Shown: positions 57,351 through 64,000 of the stretch, one piece after another
How positions within the stretch are numbered: position 1 is the first letter of the stretch
Layout of the letters: every line of letters starts with the position of its first letter
Assembly: GCA_000222875.2 (NCBI GenBank)
Contig: AFRD01000135.1
Span: 1 to 64,000, forward strand
Length of the DNA: 64,000 bases
Reading direction: 5' to 3'
Origin: Periglandula ipomoeae IasaF13
Lineage: Eukaryota; Ascomycota; Sordariomycetes; Hypocreales; Clavicipitaceae
Program-made: the position numbers and the translations under genes
Notes under the pieces: generated by a model
Seen by the model: the letters and a program-made list of their open reading frames with translations, nothing else
What the model was told of the DNA's origin: nothing
Database searches by the model: none

Positions 57351-58428
57351 TCACAATATACTTGACTCATCACCCGGCAGTTCCTTTCGTCGCTTCAACC
57401 ACACCTTTGCAGCATCATATATCCCCAGATACAAGGAGCTGCCCAGAGCCGTCCATCCGGATCGAAACAGCCCGCCTCGGAAGAAGCCCTTGGTTCCTCG
57501 CTCCCGGTACACCATTTTCGCGACGGACCACGAGCTAAGCCTTGTCCTCGTCTCGCTTCCGTCATTCTTATTCCCAGCCATGAGCATCATTCTCGTCTTG
57601 ACGACGTCACTAGGCGTCGTGATAAACGCGGCAATGGCCCCTGCGGTTCCCGCGCTCCAAACCGCTATGATACCCGTCTCTGCTATTCCCTTTGTCTGAT
57701 CTTTGCGTCCATCAAGCTTCTTGTTCCATCCCCATGAGCGCAGCTGCTCGAAGATGGGGAACTGTAGAGCCGTGAAGGGAAGGTTTCGTGCCACCAGCGC
57801 TGTGTATCCTGTGAATAGTCGCCTGGATGTATTTTTGCCCGCTAGCTGACGAAAAGCCTGTAGTGATGTAGATACATGATTAATTTTCCCTTTCGACGAG
57901 TCTTCGCGAAGCATTTGTGCGTTCTGCTTGATGACTTCTGCGGGTGCCAGAACTAGACATGATGCCATTTCGGCGATTGCCGACGCGGATGAATGGACGA
58001 GGGACTCATGCATAAGGAGGGCATCGCCTATTATGGTCTTGGACTTCTCATACGTTGAGAAGAATATCCCCGCTACAAACTATCAGTAAGAGAACATGAA
58101 GTACTCTTCATCATCGAGATTGCTGCGCAACAGTGAAGAGGGCGTCGACGAGACAAAGTGTGTAAACTTACCAGCCGGGAAAGTGGCTAGTACAACGCTC
58201 CCGATGCCCTGATAGAGACCTCTGAGAGCCAATGCATTTTGTTTTGAGCCGTATGTCGACAGATAGTCTTGGCTTTGGTATCTCGTCTTGATGGTGTCGA
58301 GAGGGTAGACGAGGACATCCACCGTGAAGGCGGCGACCGCGCCGGCCTGCATTTCAAATGATTAGCACATTGTGTAATCCAGATTTAACAATTTCAAAAC
58401 TGAGCTTACTTACTACGTAGACGTCCAT
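57351..58428 (-). CDS. Mitochondrial carrier, S-adenosylmethionine transporter-like
   Basis: Three exons, 58414..58428, 58172..58346 and 57351..58072, encode 303 residues. The first exon codes for only five residues (MDVYV). The three carrier repeats are visible: DVLVYPLDTIKTRYQSQD (Px[DE]xx[KR]), LVLAPAEVIKQNAQM, and ITTPSDVVKTRMMLM. GLYQGIGSVVLATFPAG, LFTGYTALVARNLPFTALQF and FFRGGLFRSGWTALGSSLYL are the matching even helices. The combination PLDTIKTR, PAEVIKQ and PSDVVKTR resembles yeast Pet8/SAM5, which brings SAM into mitochondria in exchange for S-adenosylhomocysteine. A related orphan carrier is possible. Introns are 67 and 99 bp, GT-AG. Confidence 0.9.
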
Positions 58429-58867
58429 TGAAAATTGAGTCTCATAATCATTGTGATGGATTATGGTAATATTAACATTGAAATGGAAAATGGCATTGCC
58501 TGTTCGGTCCACAGTGACCTGATGACATCATGACGTTGGTGCGGCCAGACAACCAGACGATGTATCAAAATAAATATGCATTTTAATGTCGAATGCTATG
58601 GTTGATTAAACAAATATTCCCCTTCTCTTATATTTGCATACAGATTCAACATGCCGAATGACCCCATATCCAATGATGCTGCTCTTCAAACCCTACCAGA
58701 ACCATCAAGTCCATCCAGGCTCCATTGTAATTCAAACAACCTGCTTTGCGCACCCTTTCTATTTTAAGTCTATGCCAATGATGCCGGAATCTAAAAAGAA
58801 ATGAAAACAGTGCAGATAGCTAACCCAAAGATGTTCCGTTATCATGCCGCTCGCTTCCGAAAACAAA
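58429..58867. other. Intergenic: carrier promoter and phosphatase 3' flank
   Basis: A 439-bp AT-rich spacer between two minus-strand genes. Nothing else is seen. Confidence 0.5.
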
Positions 58868-60092
58868 TTACAACTTGCTTCGAGCACCACTTACGTCCTC
58901 TGATACAACAGCAACTACAACGCAGATGTCGTCGACTTTGCCGCCACGCCATTGCTCGTGAGGATAATACTTTTGAACTTCTTTCGCAAATGGCCCGTCA
59001 ACCTTGGTGTTTACGCTCGCTGCCTTGGCAGCACCGACAATTTCAGTAGCCAACAGACTTTGCAGCGTAATGGGCTTGGCGGTCTTGCCCTCGACCTTAG
59101 AAGCTTCCCCTGCGAAGCTCGGAGATTTCGTCAAAGAGTCGATGGAATCGGCCACACGCACGCCGCCGGAGGGAGTCTTTTGCCAGGCTCCACTGGACAC
59201 CATTACTCGGCTTGCGATCTTAAGGATATCGTGGTTGAAGAGATTGTCCAACACGCCGTCTGTGGCAAACAAAAGAATGTCGCCGTGTCGCACGTAATGT
59301 TGCGATACGTCTGCGTCCCGTGGCAGGTCGCTGAGTTGTGCACCCCCGAAGGCTGCCATGCGCGCGGCAACACTCGGCGGTACAAGCGAGAGTTGGAAAG
59401 GGGTGTTGAAAGCATGAGTTTGGGGCTCAGAATACGCGTTGACAGCGTTCAGACGGAGTTGGAGAAACCCGGAATCTCCCAAGTTGGCCACATCGAAAGT
59501 TCCGTCTGGCGCCGCAATGCCTACACAGGCTGTGCTCCCACCAGCTTGTAATGACCTGTCGTTGCACACAGCATCATAACCTTTCTGCATGAGCCGTCGC
59601 GCCGTTAGCGGCGGGCTACTGGCAGGATCGTGCTCCCACGCCGAAGCCGCCATATAATCGCAGAATCCGTGAGAAAAGTCGGCAGGATCAACGCCAGAGT
59701 CGACCCAGCCACCTACTCCGTCTGCAACACCGAATGCGACTGAGCCGGAGTTGTTGACACGACTGACGAAGAAAGCATCGTGGCCAGAGTCGGGACGTGA
59801 AGACCTTCGGCGGGTACGCGGCGACTGGATGCGGTTGTACGGATTGAAGTGGAATACATGGGAAGTGGGATCGTAGGGTCGGTCTTTGCCAATAAAGGAC
59901 GCGGCGATATGATAGCTGAACTTGGGGGATGTTGGAAATGAGTTTGATGTTTGTGTTGGTGTCGACGAGGAATAGTAAGCTGTTGATCGCGAGGAATCGG
60001 CCCTGAGGTTGCTGGGCTGCGAGAGCACGGGTGTGTTTATATTTCAGGGGGGCGGCTGTTCCGGACGAATTGTTAGTGGTTGATTCCATCAT
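58868..60092 (-). CDS. PP2C-type protein phosphatase, PTC7-like; 5' end uncertain
   Basis: A metal-dependent Ser/Thr phosphatase of the Ptc7/SpoIIE-like branch, mitochondrial in yeast, where it acts on coenzyme Q biosynthesis. The body frame is open from 60028 to 58868 (386 codons). Motifs: VAFGVADGVGGWVDSGVDPA (metal-binding aspartate), GGSTACVGIAA, VANLGDSGFLQLR, HYVRHGDILLFATDGVLDNL, and GGKVDDICVVVAVV (final metal aspartate). The N-terminal 90 residues are Ser/Thr/Pro-rich. No ATG precedes these motifs in frame. The nearest candidate is ATG 60092 (MMESTTNNS), which needs a small intron or frame change near 60025-60065. A longer intron from GAG|GTACGC at about 60136 to GCAG at about 60023 also fits the frame but lacks an upstream ATG. 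I give 60092 as the provisional start. Confidence 0.8.
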
Positions 60093-61100
60093 GGATGTAT
60101 CAAGAGTGCAAGAAGCGAGGTGTGCGGCGTACCTCTAATCGATATCCGCCATGGTGTTGCGCTCGAAGCAACCCTGGCGCTGGATGCAGCCATCTGGGTT
60201 CGGTAAGAAAGCGTCGGAGATGGCTGTAGGGAGAAGCAACGGTGTGTGCAATTGCAGAGCAGTCGATGTATTAACTGTGACCTGGCTTGCCTTGCCGCGA
60301 GAAAAAATGGTCGGCTGGTCTAGGATGGCTGCGAGGATCAGGATCGCGCGCAAGTCATCACGATAGCAACGGGGTCCGGACTGATAAGAAATTTTTGACC
60401 ATCCAGATGTCCCACGTTGCGCAAAGCAAGGGCAGCCAAGCGAAATCTGGGGATGCGAGATTCGCTATCGCCGATGCTATCCACCAAGACGCTATTGTTG
60501 AGGACTGAAGACCGCTGATAGACGCAGCAAGGCCCCTGAGGCCAACATCCATCAGCGCTCCAGTCAGGGACAGTGCTGCCAAAAAGGGGCGCTGGGCCTA
60601 TTCGTATCCTGCACCTGTGGTCTGGGCTCTGGGTCTTGCAGGCGGCCGCTGTTATGAAGACAAGCACATCTGGAGATGCGCCGTATTATTATGTAAGGCA
60701 AAATCCAGTGCGTCACCAGCCCTCCGCCCCAGTGGCAACAAATTGTTAGCCGCAGTGCAGCCGACAGTCACAAGCGTCGCCCGGCTTTCTCCTTAGCCGA
60801 ATTGACAATGTCGCGCCTCTGATTGGCTCCCGGATACTTTGCGATCCAGTGTCCCAATAACCGAGGATGGCTACTACTCCCAAATTCGAGAGGCAAACAC
60901 ACCAACCTACGACTCTGCACAGCTTCCCTCCACGCGCTTCAATCCAGTCGCGGCAGATCGGGTTCTCTGTTGCCTTGATCAATTTGAACAACCTTAGTTC
61001 ATCTTGCTCATTGCTCTGACTGTCATTCAGTCATTCAGTTCTTTTCTCTTATTCCTCCTTCCATCTCCCTCGATCTCGACCCGTCTCCCGCGTCGCGAAA
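60093..61100. other. Divergent intergenic region
   Basis: The shared upstream region of the phosphatase (minus) and SDH2 (plus). The last 80 bp before the SDH2 ATG are CT-rich (CTTCCATCTCCCTCG), as in well-expressed fungal genes. It may contain an unresolved 5' exon of the phosphatase. No other gene is called. Confidence 0.5.
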
Positions 61101-62079
61101 ATGGCCGCTCTCCGCTCTTCCTCCCGAGTCCTCGGCTCCTCTATGAGGACTGCCATGCGCCCCGATGCTATCTTCACACGATCAATGGCTTCTGTCGGCG
61201 AAGCTCCTCAAGAGAAGGCTCCCAACATGAAGACTTTCCAGATCTACCGATGGAATCCCGATACCCCTGCCGAGAAGCCCAAGATGCAGTCCTACACCAT
61301 CGACCTGAACAAGACCGGACCCATGATCTTGGATGCCCTCGTAAGAATCAAGAACGAGCTCGACCCTACCCTGACTTTCCGACGAAGTTGCCGTGAGGGT
61401 ATCTGCGGCAGCTGTGCCATGAATATCAATGGCCAGAACACCTTGGCTTGTCTGTGTATGTTACCACGTGGGCACAAAATCAATGGCCCTCTTGTCTCAA
61501 TTACGGGATTTGAGTAAGAGCAGGAACACTAATCGACAAACTTATAGGCAGTATCCCCGCCGAGAACTCCAACGACGTCAAGTTGTACCCCCTGCCTCAC
61601 ACCTACGTGGTCAAGGATCTCGTCCCCGACTTGACGCACTTCTACAAGCAATACAAGTCCATCAAGCCATACCTCCAGCGCGATACCCCCGCCCCTGATG
61701 TAGGTTCTCGCCACGGCGTCCTGAAAGCAGACGTGAGACTAACTGATTTCTGTAGGGCAAGGAATATCGTCAAAGCAAGGAGGACCGCAAGAAGTTGGAC
61801 GGTCTCTACGAGTGCATTCTTTGCGCCTGCTGCTCAACTTCCTGCCCTTCATACTGGTGGAATTCAGAAGAATACCTCGGACCTGCTATCCTGCTCCAGT
61901 CCTACCGATGGTTGGCCGACTCACGAGGCGAGCGCAAGGGCGAGCGCCGCGCCAACCTGGAGAACAGCATGAGCTTATACCGTTGCCACACCATTCTCAA
62001 CTGTACTCGTGCCTGCCCCAAGGGTTTGAACCCAGGCAAGGCCATCGCCGAGATCAAGAAGCAAATGTCTCTCTCGTAG
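61101..62079 (+). CDS. SDH2: Succinate dehydrogenase iron-sulfur subunit (complex II)
   Basis: The electron-transfer subunit of succinate:ubiquinone oxidoreductase, matrix side of the inner mitochondrial membrane. Exons 61101..61455, 61548..61699 and 61756..62079 give 831 nt and 276 residues. Residues 1-30 (MAALRSSSRVLGSSMRTAMR) are a presequence. The ferredoxin-like domain binds [2Fe-2S] through SCREGICGSCAMNINGQNTL and AC; splicing restores LACLCSIPAEN. The C-terminal domain binds [4Fe-4S] and [3Fe-4S] through CILCACCSTSCPSYWWN and CHTILNCTRACPKGLNPGKA. SYWWN lies at the ubiquinone pocket that is the target of carboxamide fungicides; the histidine in RCHTIL is the position often substituted in resistant strains, and it is wild-type here. 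Both introns are GT-AG. Confidence 0.98.
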
Positions 62080-63247
62080 ACACGGGTATAAAGAGGGGTT
62101 AAGTTGGTGGTTATCTGAGCCGTTTGGTCAACAATTTTTCTTTTATTTATTCCAAGTTTTGGTGTCTCGGAACCTTTGGGCGGTATCAAAACGATCTGTA
62201 GAGTGGATGGCAAAGCAGGAGTCAAAGGGGTATGAGCAAATACATCCCCTGTGTACAAGGCATGGATGGGACGTGTACGTCTATTATGTGACAGGCAGGG
62301 TAGTAAACCATAAAGATTTTACTTTGTTCACATGAGACGGGATCCGGAGACGAGATTCGCTGCCGTGCAGATGCAAGGACGGGACAGGAACTCAATTGGC
62401 ACCTGTCAATCGTGCAATTTTGGACAAGAATGTGGATGAATGCATCACTGGGCCGCGAATACCCAGAGGTTTTGAAAAATTCATTCAATCCGGGTGCATA
62501 CGATATTCACATATTCACACTATTACGTTCCATCAGAACTTTCTAGCCCTGTGCGACAGGTTCTTCGGTCCACTCATCCATGTCCTTGCCCGTCTATGCC
62601 GTGCAGGCAGCTTGATGCCTGTGAATGTCATTTTTACGAAATGGACTTTTGTCGAACTCCTCTTTTGTGGCAACTTCCTCTGCGATGAAAAATGTCTTAC
62701 ATCTCAAGGGAGGACTTATGTTCCCTCCACAATATCACCAAGTTAATATCGTACCGCCAACTTGTACATCGGTTGCACCTTGAACCCAACGAATGGTACA
62801 AAAAGAAAGTGACAAAGAAAAAGAAAAAAAAAAAAAAAAAACAAGAAAAAAAAAAAACAGAAAAAATCGTGTAAATCGTGCAAATCGAAATGAGTGGAAA
62901 TAAAATTTGAATAACCATCCTTGACAATATGCAGCCGATGATCCGATGATGGCCAGATCATGCCCGTCGCCTATTTAGGGTATGTGGGCAGATGCTGCAT
63001 GTCTCGGTTCATGATTATTGTTCGCTATGCCGAGACTGGCACATATGATTCTGATTCACGTAGTAAGAGTCCTGTTTGCTATATTTAGGGGAGTTGATGT
63101 CTCTTCGCGGATCGTCTTACAAAGACTGCTCTTGTCCATCGAGTTAACAGCTAATCACTTTATCCTTGAACTACATATACTCTCGATACAACCCTACTTT
63201 ACACAAAACCCCCTTTATTATCTGCCATTCTTCAACATAATTCCAGT
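62080..63247. other. Intergenic region
   Basis: A 1.17-kb spacer between SDH2 and the secreted protein gene. It has an A-rich tract at 62805-62870 with interruptions by G. No gene is called. Confidence 0.5.
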
Positions 63248-63752
63248 ATGAAGTTTCTCATCTTCCTAGCCAGCGCGGTGCTTGCAGCCCCTCCTCTTGA
63301 CGTCAACACGAAGTGCGTGACGAGATGCATCAATGCCGTTAGTCCATGCGGTGTCCCGTACGGAGGGTACGTATGCAATATCACTACTAGATAGGAAATA
63401 TAGAAGCTGATTGAGATAAAGTTGCTTCAATCCATGCTTCGAAAAAGCACCTGTCCCGCCTCCCTGTGATGGTATCACGCAGGTGGCCGTTCTGCCTGCG
63501 CGGAGTGAGCCAATGCCCGACACAGAGGACGATTGCCGCACGAGGACGGTCTGTGTTGATGCAGTTAATGAGTGTGGGGAGTGGTACGGAGGGTAAGTAA
63601 TCGATCCTGCTATCTGATATGATGGAGTTTTACTCATTGTCGATAGCTGCATTCCTGATTGTAGGCCATGGAAGCTGTCGAAGCCGCCTTGCCCAAGTGC
63701 GACTTCGACAGGTTCTGCATCCGCGCCGCCTGCGTATCAGACCCCCGCTTGA
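63248..63752 (+). CDS. Small cysteine-rich secreted protein with two homologous modules
   Basis: Three exons, 63248..63366, 63422..63592 and 63647..63752, give 396 nt and 131 residues; no single frame shows it. MKFLIFLASAVLAAPP is a clear signal peptide. The mature chain holds two modules with the same cysteine pattern, C-x6-C-x6-C-x3-C-x9-C, each preceded by one more cysteine: CINAVSPCGVPYGGC in module 1 and CVDAVNECGEWYGGC in module 2. Both end in a proline-cysteine pair (PPPC, KPPC). Both introns (55 bp, GTACGT...AAG; 54 bp, GTAAGT...TAG) fall at the same phase inside the same glycine codon of YGG, which shows that the module was duplicated together with its intron. Twelve cysteines suit six disulfides. 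The tail is Ser/Thr/Ala/Pro-rich. It resembles ascomycete effector-like proteins; function is unknown. Confidence 0.85.
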
Positions 63753-64000
63753 AACTATGTAGATTGGAGCACTGTGGAGGCAGATTGACTGCAAGCAGGG
63801 AGTTTGAGTTGGTCCAAGATGAATCGATATTGCTGGTGGTGGAAGTGGATGGGGCTGTCAAAACAGAAGTCTTCATGAGGTCAAGATATATCCGATGTTA
63901 CCACAATCTAATAATATGCATTCCCACTACTGCTACGCGTCCCGTAATCCAGAGGTGTCCCAGGATAAGCCCCCGGTGCATTTGGCACCCCCTTCCCATC
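63753..64000. other. Right window end, 3' flank
   Basis: The 248 bp after the secreted protein's stop. A minus-strand frame crosses here (63634..63876), but it is antisense to the third exon and shows no features. Confidence 0.4.

Noticed and set aside
1..64000. tRNA, rRNA and CRISPR elements
   Set aside because: I looked for T-arm-like GGTTCGA words with pairing arms and for spaced direct repeats. The candidates near 35548 and 43166 do not fold into a cloverleaf, and no array is present.

Overview
This window comes from a filamentous ascomycete nuclear genome. It is probably a Sordariomycete, and Hypocreales is my best guess from the flavour of the proteins. The evidence is many short GT-AG introns (about 45-115 bp) with CTAAC/CTGAC-type branch sites, a HET-domain gene, two Zn2Cys6 regulators, a fungal 7-TM rhodopsin-like (SAT4-type) membrane protein, a GH76 wall mannosidase, and wide intergenic spaces with AT-rich, degenerate repeat DNA. 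I call 24 protein genes. I see no rRNA, tRNA, CRISPR array or intact transposon.

Layout. 1-8 kb: a secreted GH37 trehalase cut by the left edge, a single-exon HET-domain protein, a seven-exon secreted inorganic pyrophosphatase, and a YbjQ/UPF0145-type small protein, all on the minus strand. 8-13.4 kb: a gene-poor stretch, then a seven-exon Zn2Cys6 regulator whose zinc cluster lies in the middle of the protein. 14-22 kb: the Fe-S scaffold ISU1, a SAM-dependent methyltransferase, a frameshifted glutamine-synthetase-like gene and a class IV (branched-chain type) aminotransferase. 23-34.7 kb: a dipeptidyl aminopeptidase with a damaged 5' end, the clathrin heavy chain, and an alpha/beta hydrolase. 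36-43 kb: the 7-TM protein, a DUF2196/YwbE-like gene interrupted by an in-frame TGA, an AT-rich island holding a 261-bp near-perfect hairpin, and a second Zn2Cys6 regulator. 43.6-53.3 kb: housekeeping genes, namely FMP32/MCUR1-like, a D-2-hydroxyacid dehydrogenase, S-adenosylhomocysteinase, eIF3h and UPF0643. 54.5-63.8 kb: GH76 mannosidase, a mitochondrial SAM-carrier-like protein, a PTC7-like phosphatase, SDH2, and a small cysteine-rich secreted protein.

Functional themes. Several genes serve mitochondria: ISU1 builds the Fe-S clusters that SDH2 needs, FMP32 is an inner-membrane protein, the carrier probably imports SAM, and PTC7 is a mitochondrial phosphatase. SAM metabolism recurs (methyltransferase, S-adenosylhomocysteinase, SAM carrier), but I read that as coincidence. 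There is no secondary-metabolite backbone enzyme. The most notable items are the two-module secreted cysteine protein with an intron at the same place in each module, an AT-AC intron in ISU1, the hairpin element, and three genes carrying open-frame lesions. Exon coordinates come from splice signals, frame continuity and remembered family conservation; no alignment was run.
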